Assembly (NCBI GenBank): GCA_030512335.1
Contig: JAULSU010000005.1
Span: 682,001 to 746,000, forward strand
DNA length: 64,000 bases
Direction: 5' to 3'
Source: Immersiella caudata
Taxonomy: Eukaryota; Ascomycota; Sordariomycetes; Sordariales; Lasiosphaeriaceae
The notes beneath the pieces were generated by a model. That model made no database searches, was not told the origin of the DNA, and saw nothing but the letters and a program-made list of their open reading frames with translations. Each line of letters begins with the position of its first letter. Within the stretch, counting starts at the first letter, position 1. Below are positions 9,567-21,019 of the stretch, in pieces. The translations under genes were made by a program, and so were the position numbers.

Positions 9567-10512
9567 ATGGGTGCGAGCAAACTTGGTGTCGTCGCAGTCG
9601 CCCTCCCCCTCCTCGTCTCAAAAGCCCTGAGCTTCGAGGGGACAACAACCTTCGATTCGATCCTCGTCGCCCACCCCTCACCAACATTCTGCCCACCCGC
9701 CAAGGATTTCGATTCCTACCTTCCCGATGCCAACTACATCGCCTGCTGCAACCAGTGGTTTGGCACGCACACCCTCACGACAGGCCTAGGCCCCGGCTCA
9801 ACACCCCTCTACGCTTGCTGCCAATCAGGATATACATGCACCGCGCCGGTCTCGCTGATGAAAGACTGGGCTGTCGATTCGAGTGGTGCGTCCCTTTCCC
9901 CTTTCTCCCCGCAAAAAGCCCCTTTCAAGGAAAGAGTGAGAGGGTGGGGGCAGCTGCTAACCACACAGAGAGAGAATAACAGGTGACCTCCAGACAAAAG
10001 AGCTGTCCAACCCACCCGCTCCGACCGCTGCCAATCCCGGCGCGACCATCACCACCCCGGCACGCAGCACCGGGATCGTCAGCCGACCTGGAGCTACCCC
10101 GCTGACGACTAGCGCTGGGGTGGTGGTTTGGGTTTCTGATGACAATAGCAACCAGAACACCAACAACGTGACTATCAACGGCGGAGGAGGAGGAGACTCC
10201 TCCCTCTCTGCGGGCGCCATTGCTGGTATTACGGTTGTTTGTACTGTTGTTTTGGCCGCTGTGGGCGTTGTTGGTCTCTACTATCAGAGGAAGCAAGCAA
10301 ATAAGAAGAAAAAGAAGCCAGAGAATGGAGGAGAGGGCCCAAAGGAAGAATCAGGGCCTATGGAGGACGGTACGAGGCGGTACCCATATCGGGCGGGGCT
10401 GGCCGGGGGGCATAATCGGGAGGGCTATCTCGGTGGTCATACGGGTATGGGATATCCTGTAACAACCACCCCTGAGATGGATGGTTTTGGACGGACGCGG
10501 TATTCCCCTTGA
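9567..10512 (+). CDS. single-pass membrane protein with secreted cysteine-rich domain
   Basis: Exons 9567-9885 and 9983-10512 (97-bp intron GTGCGT...AACAG, phase 1) encode 282 aa. A signal peptide covers about residues 1-22. A Cys-rich ectodomain follows (CPPAKDF, ACCNQW, ACCQSGYTC; residues ~42-95), then a Ser/Thr/Pro/Gly linker (~110-180) ending in GGGGGD. One transmembrane helix is at ~184-207, and the tail is cytosolic with YYQRKQANKKKKK. This plan fits a wall-sensing or surface protein, with a CC-containing extracellular module and a stop-transfer signal. I do not recognise the family. A gene of the same plan lies at 21020-21854. Nothing looks broken. Confidence 0.8.
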
Positions 10513-11061
10513 TGGTTTGCTGGTGCGATGATTTCCTGGGTCCAACTTTAGTTTCCCTCAGAGAGGGTGAAATCAACAAAGGCAACAAACGCAGCCCATT
10601 TGTCTTAGAGGAGAGCTGAGAGAAGTTGATGACTAGTTGTTGTTTTGTTAGCGGGTACCTAGTTCTTCTCTCGGATCCTGCACTGATTTGCACTGGCAGC
10701 TTCCCCGGTGGTTAGTGCACAGCCACTGAAGCCAAACTGCTTTTGTTGCTAGATCAGCCCCATTGTCCAAACACATACAGCCTTTTTGGACCTGGCGTTC
10801 AATCCTGTGTTAGCGTGGCGTTCAATAGCTGCAGCTGTCACCGACTTTGCATGAGCGAGCATTCTTGGCAGGAAGCCTTGTTAACCATTCAGCGCTTTGC
10901 TACCTGCTTGTCTCTGGGTATTTAGAGCAGGGCATGGGTCGCTTCGGTCCTAGATTTACCTCCACTTGCTTCTCATACCCTCAATGTCCAGATAAAGACA
11001 AGTCGCTCTGGTGTTGCCAAAGTCGAAATGACGTACCAGCCTCGAGCTCAACCCGGCCCGT
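10513..11061. other. intergenic
   Basis: No supported gene. It might include upstream exons of the cysteine-rich pseudogene that follows (short frames with Cys at 10950-11060), but no clear splice was found. Confidence 0.35.
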
Positions 11062-11623
11062 TTGTTGTTTTGCTCTTGTTTCACTGCGATCAAGTTTTTG
11101 GCAGTCAATGCCGCCCATGACTGTCCCTCAGTAGCCAGTTGCACTCTTGATCGCGATAAGGACGCCGCTTTTTCATCTCCGCCATGGTCCTGGCCACTGG
11201 AAGGAACATTCCCACGGCCACCTGGTTGCGCGGACGCACAGTGTCGGACCAGTTTTAATGATTGCTGCTCAGCGATGAAATGTACCCTGCCATTCAACGG
11301 GCTGTATGCTCAACGCTGCTGGGAATTCGTCAACAGGCAGTGCTGTTGCCCTGATGTCCACTACAGCGCATGCGCATCTTGCACCAAGACGCCCGTCGGC
11401 AAAGCTTAGTACTATCTATGGCTCGACATCACCTGCGATGACATTGCAGGCTGGGAGGGACTTCCCAAGGACTGGATCAAGGCCAATTCTTCGCTTGACT
11501 TTACGTACTTAGGAGATTACGGTTATGCCACCTCGAAGTGTCATGACGACAGATGCGAATGCCCACAATGTGGATACAACCCCAGCATTATGTTCAAAAA
11601 CCAACTTCCGGAAACGCCCATTC
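11062..11623 (+). pseudogene. cysteine-rich protein gene with internal stop, cut by an LTR
   Basis: One frame runs from 11062 through a TAG at 11407-11409 to the LTR boundary at 11623. Before the stop it reads Cys-rich sequence (NDCCSAMKC, RQCCCPDVHYSACASC). After the stop it continues in the same frame with LWLDITCDD and KCHDDRCECPQCGYNPS, again Cys-rich. The continuity across the TAG suggests one formerly coding exon with a C-to-T nonsense change. The 3' part of the gene is lost at the LTR. No start codon with a convincing signal peptide was found, so the true 5' end may lie in an upstream exon. Confidence 0.5.
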
Positions 11624-11857
11624 TGTCAGAAACACTGCACCTTGGAATGGGTGGAAACGATGGGTAGGAATTGCTTGATTGTATTGCTTGTTGAGGTTCT
11701 GGCTGAAAGCCAGAACCTCCTTCTTTATAGACCACTCCGTAGGATTCAGCTTCGTCAACACCATGGCTGAGGCTGACTGGCGTTCAGGCAGTGCTAGGCA
11801 TTCAGTCAGCTTCGCTGACCGAAAGCCAGGGCCCCTGAAACCCCTTTCTTTCTGACA
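11624..11857 (+). mobile_element. solo LTR, same family as 7716-8310 (234 bp)
   Basis: It starts TGTCAGAAACACTGCACC and ends CTTTCTTTCTGACA, with a perfect 9-bp terminal inverted repeat (TGTCAGAAA/TTTCTGACA). It is nearly identical to the copy at 7.7 kb without the inserted TRIM. The flanking 5-mers (CATTC and AATAC) do not match, so the site was rearranged after insertion. It lies between two broken genes. Confidence 0.75.
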
Positions 11858-11997
11858 AATACAGCGCCTGAGAGCCTGTGGAAGCCTGATGCTTTCTAGA
11901 GGGAAGGCTGCCAAGCTGTGGTACCGATCTGCTTCACGTATCGAGCGGCTTTTGGCCGATAGAGAATACCCTGAGGCGTGTTTGAGTAGTATTATGT

Positions 11998-12965
11998 TCA
12001 TCGGATGCAAACATAGATGTCTGAATGAACTGAGTCTTTAGAAAATGGAGCACTACTCCACATCTGCTCAACGCTGCAATCCTGATACGAGACCGTGATC
12101 TTCATCGTGGGGTTGAAAATGGTATTCGCATCGGTCTCGGCCGCCACACCGGCTACGGATACCGGCTGGCAGTCGAGCCAACCCTTGGATTCATCCACTG
12201 TGGTCCGTAGTTCAGTAGAGGCCGAAAGGTTCGACTGGACAGACTGGAAGGCGTAGTGTTTGGATAATCCACTGGGACAGCTGAGATTCCGCCGGAGCAC
12301 ACTTTCCATGATGTAGTATGTAAAGCTGTTCGGTGAGTTGAGACGAGAGGCGTCGGCTGCAAAACTTGTCTGTGATCTCGTAAGGTGAATGGATCGGTGG
12401 GTATCAACCCACGAGGGCATAAGTAATCCCGCGGAGATAAGGATAAGAACTCTGATGGAGACAGATACGGCAACCGTGGCGGATACGACAACATCCCGGT
12501 TACGGAGAGATCGAATCAAAGCGGTAGGCTGTAGGCAAGTGATGTAGTCGAGCATCAGAGTTGCGCCCACATTGGGAAGGTCTGATAGCCGTGATAATTA
12601 GTCGGGTCCAAGGCGCGACAAGCTTGCTTTGATATTCGGTCCGTCCCCAAAAAGCAGCAACGATGGCGAGAATTACGGTAGGTCCGTATTTCCATAGGGA
12701 TTGTTGACCCGCACCCGTTATGGCCAGACCGTCGGTGGAGAGAGAAAAGCATGCAGCAGCGCCTCGGTTACTATAGCGACCGCCGCAAAAATGCAGGAGA
12801 AAATGATGAGAACCTTGAGACGAAGATACGACGGCCGCCATCCGAGTGAAGAGGTTGCGTGACCAACAGATGTGCTCTCTAGCGTGAAGCGTTTAAAGTC
12901 TTGAGAGGTGTCGCCGTGTTGGACCGCAGATCCATCGCGGAGCTGTTCGATTGATCCACTGTGCG
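11998..12965 (-). pseudogene. decayed DUF3433-type large membrane protein (N-terminal part)
   Basis: Reading from about 12965 down, one frame gives SLGWRPSYLRLKVLIIFSC, a first membrane helix. A second frame (about 12740-12600) gives LWKYGPTVILAIVAAFWGR. A third (from about 12570) gives MLDYITCLQPTALIRSLRN and a further helix (VAVSVSIRVLILISAGLLM). Fungal DUF3433 proteins share this order: a paired helix near the start, W/P-rich loops, then LDY...LQP...RALRNR. The frames are shifted against each other without credible introns. The frame stops at 11998, well before the normal length (over 1000 aa), next to an LTR. It is a truncated pseudogene. Confidence 0.6.
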
Positions 12966-14007
12966 AGATTGGGGGCGTGACCTAGCATGAAACCCAAGGG
13001 CGCTGACATTGGCGTCGGGAGTAGTTGGGCAGTGTGAGAAGACAGTGGGGGGATTTGCTGGGGGATTCGGTGCTAGACTCGCCCCTCAAATGCGCAGTGG
13101 CAGACTGATGAACGGCTCAAAGCCTCATCTTTTAGGTCTGACTAAGCCAAGGGCGTCATCGTATTCTAAGAGAGGCAATTGCAAATTTTGTTTTGTCAAT
13201 AATGGTTCGTCAGGCCACCAGGACTGCTGAAGACGACCCTAGTGACGAGGGCGACAACGAGGCTGCGATTTACCCCTCGCTTGACTGGAACGGTGACTTG
13301 ACCCGTTGCTTTCTCTAACGCGGCCGTTTGAGAGTTACCGAGGAAGCAGCATCATATTTGACCAGCAAAGAAAACCTTTGGCAAGCTTCCATCCAAGGGG
13401 TGGTTCTCGATGCTTTTCTGAAACACAGGCGTCAAATCAGACGGCGAGGCATACATCGACGGGCCTCCCAATGTGACCAAGCCACCCATTGCCTAAGTGC
13501 TTTATCAAAAACGACCTCTCTGAAAAGCTGACAACTTTTGAACCTGAGATGCTCAACCCCGTCTCTAGCTCCGAAATGCCAGTTAGCTTTTAAGATTTGG
13601 GTAATTCTAGTAATAATACAAAAGCCCTCTTAGGTAAAGCCGTCAACATTGACCTGGTGCCGCGGATGAGTCAATAACGTCGCCTGTCAGCGACCCACAT
13701 GCGCTGGTCCAAAACAGACCTGGCGACGACAACACCACTGCGCAGCATCTTCTTAAGGCCATGTGTAACAACCTACGGTCGTGTGTAATCTCACATGGTC
13801 GGATTCGACATGGCGCCCATATGTCCTATGACCGTGTGGCGCCGAGTCATCCCCGCCTGCCGAGAAGCACCTAGACGCCGAACCGGGCTGTCGGTTGGTG
13901 ACATCGTTGATATTTGTCTGAACTCAGTGTTCGAGGTTCATTCACAGTTCGGCTGTTTGGGAAACTCTGCCAGTTCTGTGTTATCCACGATCCGACGGAC
14001 CTTGGAG
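12966..14007. other. intergenic with possible gene debris
   Basis: No supported gene. A short acidic frame at 13203-13317 (MVRQATRTAEDDPSDEG) and AT-rich, RIP-like sequence around 13570-13660 suggest decayed material. Confidence 0.35.
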
Positions 14008-17000
14008 TCAGTATCGACGGGCGGTAAGCAGTGAGGTGATCTGCCTCCTCCTATTTAGAAACTCGTCCAGCTCGTCCGGATCATCCCTCACCGGCAATGG
14101 TATCTCGTCATAGATACCATTACTTGCCATATCGACCGCCGATCGCCCCTCATGGAGCTCCAAATCCTCCCAACAGGTCTTATAAGCATCCTCAACCGTG
14201 AAGTCGGCATCCCTGCCGACCATCCAGCCTCGGGCATACTGCCAGACGCGCCTCGGCTCTCGCCTTATCTGCATCATCGGATCACACCCCGCCTCGAGAA
14301 GCAGGCGGACACCGACCAGATTCGCCGTGAACACGGCGTGGTGCAGCGCCGTCCAGCCGCTGAGATCCCGGATGAGCAGCGTCTCCAGCTTCGGGAACCG
14401 ACGGCGTAGGACGCGAAAGATGGCGGCGATGTTGTCCTGGTCAATGTGCCGGCGCCGCATCTCCTTGGCTTTGAAGAGTGAGTGAAACACCGTCACGGCG
14501 TCGAGCCGCACCCACAATGGCAGTTCGGCCTGCGGGTGCGTGGCCAGGAGCTCGTAAGCGCTGTACATGCTCCGGTCTAGCGTGTTGCAGATCGCGAACA
14601 GCTCCAACCCCGTCGGCGGAGCATACTCCCCCCCCGGCACCGGGGGATCGATTCGAGCGCCTTGCGACACCAAAAAGGACGCCATGTCGAGGCAGCTTTG
14701 GGTAAGGGCTCTGGACAGGGGGTTCTCTCTCGGGTCGTGGCGGAGGACCGAGTTAACGTTGGCGCCAGCGTTGATGAGAGCTCGCGCAAATGGAATTGCA
14801 TTGGCACCCCAGGCGTGTCTCATCAACATGTGCAGGGCGGGAATGGTTTCGGGTGAGTCGGTACCTGCGAGCCAGACTGCTGGGCTTTCGGGGTCAGCGC
14901 CATGACGTAGAAGAATCTCGGCCATCTTTACGTCTAGGTCTCCTGCGGCCATGGCAAGAGGTGATGTGGATACCGCGACTGCCGAAGCAGCCGAAGCCTT
15001 CAACTGGAGCGAGTGGTTGCCGTGACCGCAGGAGAGAATAAAGTCTACCGCAGCGTGGTCCCTTCGAGTGATGGCAAGATAGAAGGCATCGTAGGTCCCG
15101 GCCACTAAGCTTGCGCCCCTCTGGACCAAGCCATTGAGAACGGTGTGGGCGGTGTGGACATCGTGATACTCATCATGGATGTAGTGGAGAAGCAAATCAC
15201 GGCCCCGAGGACGTATAGCTCGTGAAATAAAGGTCCACGCATCGCTGCTGTTTCGGCTCGACAAAATATGGTTGATCCCTTTCGACATCGGATAATCGAA
15301 AAGCTGCTGGATCATGTCTTGATCGTGATTCCTCACGGCGTGGCACAGCGGAGTGTAGCCGCAGGCCCCGCACGTTGGGTCCGCCCCGAGATGAACCAGG
15401 ATGCCGACCAGAAGAGAATTTCCTGCTTCTACCGCCCTGTGCAACGGCGTGCCCCGCACATGCCGATGCCAGTATTCCCTTGCGGTGTCGTCCATGAAGC
15501 TTTCGTCGAGTTCAGATTGTTGGTGAATGTTCAGCCCTCTGCGGACGAAGTCGGCGGCGTACCCTGCGACGTCCTCGTCCTCAAACGACTCGAGCCAATG
15601 CAAGGCATTCTCCCCAAACTGATTGCACACGCACGGATCCGCCCCGCTTGTCAGCAGAAGGCTGGCGACCCGGCCGTGTCCCGATTTGCAGCTAAGGAAA
15701 AATGCTGTCTCGCCCCTGGAGTTTGCTGCATCAATGTCCACGCAGCCAGCGCCGAGACAGTATCTCACGACAGCCTCTGCTCCAATCATGGCGGCGCAGT
15801 GGAGGAGGTTATCAGCATACTTGGTATAGCTGGCCTGCGGGGCTTTGCCTTGGCAAGAAACTGACGCTTCGGGGGATTGCAACTCGGAGATCAATTGATC
15901 TGACAGTCCGTGGCAAGAGGCCCAAAACCGCGCCTTGTAATGGCTTCTAGCTTCGGCGTATGCGAGGGCATCTCGGGCCCTGAGGGCCGACATGGCCGGT
16001 TTGGATCCGTTTTGGGCGTTGAGCACCAGCCATGCGCGCACAAGGGGCTCCGGAAGGCCAATTCGGAGCCTATGGTTGAGCTTGGCACACAGAGCCATGG
16101 CTAGGGTGTAGCCGTTCTCCGCCGAAAGTCGAAGCCATCTAGCCGCTTCGGTGGGCGATTCTTCGACCCCATACCCGTAATAATGCATACGAAAGAGGGA
16201 ATAAGCGGCCCCAGCTGCTCTGGAACAGAATTTTGCAGGAAATCGCCATGCCAGCCTTGCATCGCTCCCTTGATCCGGCAGCGTTGAATTGCTGATGGGC
16301 TCGCGCGTAGAGGCAATCTTTTCCAGGTCTGATCGTGTTTGGCCGAGCAGAGGCCCCATGCCGCGGCTGCAGAATTTATCAACGTCAAGATACACCTGTA
16401 TTCGTTTTACCTCCCCGGTTAGCCCTCTACAAACGGATCGATGAGACGCTAGGAAAGAGGGACGCTGAACATACTCTGTCCGGGTCATACGGCGGGAGCC
16501 TGCTTGGAGATATTGCACCCCGTTTGTGAGAGTCTGCTAGACTCCGCTGGTCGCCCAGCTGCAGTGCGGAGACAACAGATTCAAGGTCCCTCTCTTCAGG
16601 TTGGAGCCGCAGGGTCATGCGCGAGAGCTCCATCAGTTCCACCACGTCGAGGTCAGAGCCATACGGTTTGTTGACGGCCTTTAGAATATGGCGAGCAGCT
16701 GCTGCATCCATATCATCGATCTCTTTTAGGAACCGGAAGGCTTCATACCGGAGCGTCGGCTCGGCAGGGAGCTCATCTAGCACTTCAAACAGGTTCTGTC
16801 CGTTCATTGCCACCGTCCATATCACGAACCCCAAGGAATAAATGTCTGTGCGGTGCATCTCCAAATGAGCTATCGGTGTTTCGGCCTCAGGCGCGGCCCA
16901 TAGCGGCGTATACCCAACCAAGCGACCGTACTCCCCTAGTCCCCGGGCGCCCGTATCCAAGGAGAAGCCAAAATCCGAGACCTTGGCGATGAAGGGGCAG

Positions 17001-17770
17001 TCTGGGTCTTCGGATGGAAACATCAACACATTCTCAGCCTTGACATCTCCGTGGACGATGGAGCAGGCGTGTAAGGCGGCTAGCCCTGTGGCAACGTCTA
17101 GCAAAAGCTGCCTTTTCAGCGGGTAAGGGCAGTCCCAGGCGCGCACAAAAGTCTGGAGCGTTCCTAGCGGGGAGAATTCGGTGCGGATGACGGGTAGGGC
17201 GTACTGGTGGTCGAACTCGGAAAGGGCCCAGCATACGCCTGTGATGCGCAGCAGGTTCGGGTGCGTTGATAGCGGAGCGTGGCTGAGGATCCTAAGCTCG
17301 TTGAGAAGCGATCTGAAGGTGCAAGACGAAACGGCAGCCTTCTCTCCACTGCCAGGTGGAGTCGGTGATGAGACGACGAGATATTTGTGGGCTGTGGAAG
17401 GGCGCCAGTAGTTGAATATATCGACCTGCTCTTTACTGCCTTCGCTGTATCGCCGAACTTCGTATGTTCGGCCTCGACCGCTAACAGGAAATGCGCTCCG
17501 AACGCAAAGACCCAGGTTTGGAATCGATGGGTTGTCGGATAGAAATTGCAAGACCGACAAACAACCATACGTCGGCCCATCAAGAGGGCGAGCATTTTTG
17601 CTGGTAATAAGCGGAGCACCATTGCTGGCGACCAGAGACTGGCTCTGTCTGATGGACTGCAGGTCTGGGGGCAGGAGGATGGACGAACGGACAAGGGCGA
17701 CTCTTCGACGCACAGTGCCGGTGTAAGGCGCCGATTGGGAGGCGGACTCCGTTTGCGGGTAATGATTCAT
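14008..17770 (-). CDS. protein kinase with C-terminal ankyrin repeats (1227 aa)
   Basis: Exons 17770-16475 and 16395-14008 (minus) are joined by a 79-bp intron (16396-16474, GTATGT...CTAAC...ATACAG, phase 0). Residues ~100-400 form a Ser/Thr kinase domain with HGDVKAEN (240-247), DFG (266-268) and an APE-type WAAPEAE (about 291-297), so it looks catalytically competent. The beta-3 lysine is not obvious. After the splice comes a Sel1-like segment (AYSLFRMHYYGYGVEESPTE), then many ankyrin repeats (for example GETAFFLSCKSGHGRVASLL and GTPLHRAVEAGNSLLVGILV) to the C-terminus. Kinase-ankyrin fusions occur in fungi and, in animals, as RIPK4/ANKK1. It is divergent from the HeLo-pseudokinase gene at 18093, 322 bp apart. 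The choice of acceptor (GGGGAG or ATACAG) changes the protein by five residues. Confidence 0.85.
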
Positions 17771-18092
17771 TTTTAGTGCATTCGGTTTTTCGATGCAACA
17801 TTCCAGTCACTGCGCCGATTGAGCACAAGCAAAGTCCCTCAGCGGATGACGAGCACCATGTTCCTCGGGGGGGGGGGGGGGGACCCTAGTTATTTGAGAT
17901 TCGGGGAGTCGCTTTAGGAAGCCCACGACAGCCGCACCCGAAGACCTGCAGCTGTGGCGGCCGATAGCGCGGGACGAGCTGAGGACTGTGTAAAAAGGCC
18001 ATTACGTCCGTTCCCCCCCCCCCACGCTCACCGCTCAATTTTATTCCACGGTTTCTTCTCTTGTCCAGCTTCAAGTTTCCATCAGCGCCGCC
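17771..18092. promoter_or_regulatory. shared bidirectional promoter with G16 and C11 tracts
   Basis: 322 bp between the start codons of two divergent genes. It holds an uninterrupted run of 16 G (17867-17882) and, about 130 bp further, 11 C (18013-18023). The C run and a pyrimidine-rich stretch lie just upstream of the plus-strand gene. A shared promoter of this size makes co-regulation likely. Confidence 0.55.
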
Positions 18093-19945
18093 ATGGCCGA
18101 GCTAGCAATAGCCATCGTCCCGCTCTGCCTCAAGCTGATTTTCCACAGCTATCAAGCATTCAGCGAGGCTAGCGAGCTAGGGAAGTCATCGCAAAAACTG
18201 TTCTGGAGGTTCAAGATTCAAGAAGCTCGTCTTCGCATCTGGGCGAAGGAATGGGGCCTCATTGACGATCATGGCAACCATCAAGCCGGCCAGCTAGGGC
18301 GAGACGTCGACGACGACAAGATTGTGGTCGAGACCTTGGTACGCGTCAGCGACTTGTTTCGAGACCACGAGCAGCTGCGGGCGCGGTACGGCCTAACTCT
18401 GGCATCCGATACCGAGTCGCACAGTGCTGCCAATACGCCCTCACTGGTGAGTTCTCGCTCATCAGGATTTGATATATCGCTTGACAAAGCTAGCTCGAGC
18501 AACGGCCCGACCGCTGACTGAGCCCCAAGGCAACAGCAATAGTAGATCTTGCGACGAACCCGATGGCCCCATCAGCAACATACAACGCGCTCCACGGCAA
18601 CGCAGCGCTTGCCACCGCAGCAAAAAAAGACGCAGAACTGAGAGCCGCCCTCGAGAGGATGGCCAGACCCTTGGCCAAACTCCGCTGGGCCGTCGTGGAC
18701 CGGACGCGATTTGAGGCTATGATCACCGACCTCCGAGACTACAATGACGGGCTATACTGTCTTCTCTCCTCCGTCGGACGCCGCCGCCTCCGTCAGGCGC
18801 TGGCCCCCGAGCTGATCCCGGGCCAGAAGCAGGCTGATGTTGTCCACACTTTGGGAGCAGCCAGCGCAGAATACGCAGATCTGGCCTCGGTCGCCGTGCT
18901 TACCGCCAAACGGCTTCAGCTCGAGGCTACCACCAGCACATTAGGGCCTTTGGATGCCCCAGACCGGCTTCGAATTGAGGGGCATCGTATTGAGTTTGAC
19001 CTCCAGCATACAACACCGGCGGTGCATCAGGACCGCGCCATTGCTTTCTACACCGAGACGCCCGGCGCTCCCAGACGGGTCGTGTTGGTGGAGTGGAAGC
19101 GCTACGACAAGCAGCTCGGCGAGGCTATCAAGCAACAGCAGCTTTCCCGGCTACGCGGGCTTGCCCATCTTCTCAACATCGACCACAAGCCACCGTACTT
19201 GCAAGTGCCATACTGTCTCGGCTTTGTGGCTGACGAATGGCACCCACGCATCGGTTTCGTGTTTGAGTACGGTGGGTACACACCACCATGGTCGCTTCAG
19301 GACGTGCTTATCAGCAGCGCTGTCCCTCATGTGGGCGATCGCTTCCGACTGGCTCACGAGCTGTGTTTATCGGTATGCATCCTGCACTCCGCCGGCTGGC
19401 TGCACAAGGGCATTCGTTCGGAGAACATCATCTTCTCCTCCCCAATCCCTCCTCACGCCGGCGCGGCTGACGCTGCGGCGCTGCAGCTCGATAACCCGCT
19501 GTTTCTCGGCTTCGAGTATGCACGCCCTGATGTCCTCGGTGCGTTCAGCGAGACCATCGACAATCCGTCCCCACAAGCCCTCCTCTATCGTCATCCCCTG
19601 TGCGTCGATGCCGGAGGACGACCACGCAGCCGATTTGAGCCGGCTCATGACGTATACTCGCTTGGTGTAGTGCTGTTGGAGATTGGCTTGTGGTGCAGCG
19701 TGGAGGCACTGTGGAGCAAAGGGAAGTATACCGAACGTCTTGACAGCCGGTTCGCCAGACACCTCTGTGATCATTATGCTCCACAGCTTGGTGGGAAAAT
19801 GGGCAAGATATACATGGAGGCGGTGACGGCATGTCTGAGTGGGCAATATGCCAATGGCAATGATATTGGCCCTGAAGCAAGCACGCCGACCCAGGAGCGG
19901 TTCTATTGGGCTGTAGTTAATCCCTTGTCCAAGCTTGTGGCTTAG
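18093..19945 (+). CDS. HeLo-domain protein with C-terminal pseudokinase (589 aa)
   Basis: Exons 18093-18446 and 18530-19945; the 83-bp intron GTGAGT...CTGAC...CCAAG fits phase 0 only with the acceptor at 18529. The start lies in a perfect context (GCCGCCATGG). Residues 1-~235 match the HeLo (prion-inhibition and propagation) domain: a hydrophobic N-terminus (MAELAIAIVPLCLKLIF), then RFKIQEARLRIWAKEWGL and LRWAVVDRTRFEAMITDLRD. HeLo is the membrane-active death domain of HET-S-type proteins. Residues ~240-585 are kinase-like: VLVEWK holds a beta-3-type lysine near 308, but the catalytic loop reads HKGIRSEN (410-417, no catalytic Asp) and the DFG position reads LGFE. It is therefore a pseudokinase. 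It is divergent from the kinase-ankyrin gene. Confidence 0.85.
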
Positions 19946-21019
19946 AGGCACGTCCGGCAGCAGACCGGATGGCACCTCTATCAGGGGCCTTTGCCTGGGC
20001 TCACCAAGGAAAAACAAGACGATTGCCGCTGGTGTGGGGGACCTCTGGGGGTTCTCTAATACATGCAGGTTGAAACATGGCATTGACAAGCACGTACGTC
20101 ACGCGCCCACCTTAAACCCTTATACCACTTGATACGGTAGAGCAGAAACATGAGTTTTCATGACACCAACCCATTACCTTTGTCCTCGGAATCTGGTATC
20201 ACTGAGACTAATCAGCGAGTGGAACCCAGGGAGCGGTGGCCTGCGTAAAGTCCATCAAGAGACTGCTCCATTTGAGATAACTAAATTTTTACCTTATCTC
20301 TGAGGCGGCTTGGCTTTAGCCACAAAGCAAGAGAAAGGGGGAAGCGGAAACTATGGTGCCATCGTGCATGCCCCCTGGCAGAAAGAGCGCAAAGTCGCTC
20401 GAAGTGAAGTACGCCTCCTTGAGCGGTCGCCACATTTTTCAGATGACACTTCCATCGTATCCTCAAAGGGGCCGTCTCTAAAGCTGGAGCCTTCTCGGTT
20501 TTCCAACGGTCTATTCATGTGACACATGGCTCGCCAGGATTTCAGTCTTGATGTATGTGTCCGTGTGTACCATTGGCCTGGTGCATTTTAAATATCGCCA
20601 TCTCTGGTGCATCTCCTTCACCACGCCTTCGACAAGTGAATTTTGACAAAGCGGATACTCCATTTGTCACACCTGTTCGAAGACAAAAATCCTCGTGCGT
20701 GGTTTTTTTGAGTCGTGCAGAAGGTCAGTGGGGAGTGATTCTTGAGGTGGCGTGATGGAATGTGATGAGCTGCAGAATTCGCTGCCATATTGGCCTTGGC
20801 AGCTATATTGTCCCCTCAGCCGCAGAAGGAGCCGGAGATCAGTGAGACAATTGGAAGTGGCGTATTTCCCCCATTCCCTCGGGTCTCCGGAGACGCTAAT
20901 GAGAAAGGCAGTGAAAATTCCTAAGTAATTGAGGCAGCAGCACCTTCAGTCTTCGGGAATAGATACTCTTGCAAGACATGGCAAAAATCTGTCGTCAACA
21001 GGGTATCAGGTATAACGAA
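19946..21019. other. intergenic
   Basis: No supported gene in about 1.07 kb. It probably holds the 3' region of the HeLo gene and the promoter of the cysteine-rich membrane protein. Confidence 0.4.

Noticed and set aside
16427..16518. kinase and ankyrin frames as two separate genes
   Set aside because: They overlap out of frame, and a GTATGT...CTAAC...ATACAG intron joins them in phase, so one fusion gene is the simpler reading.
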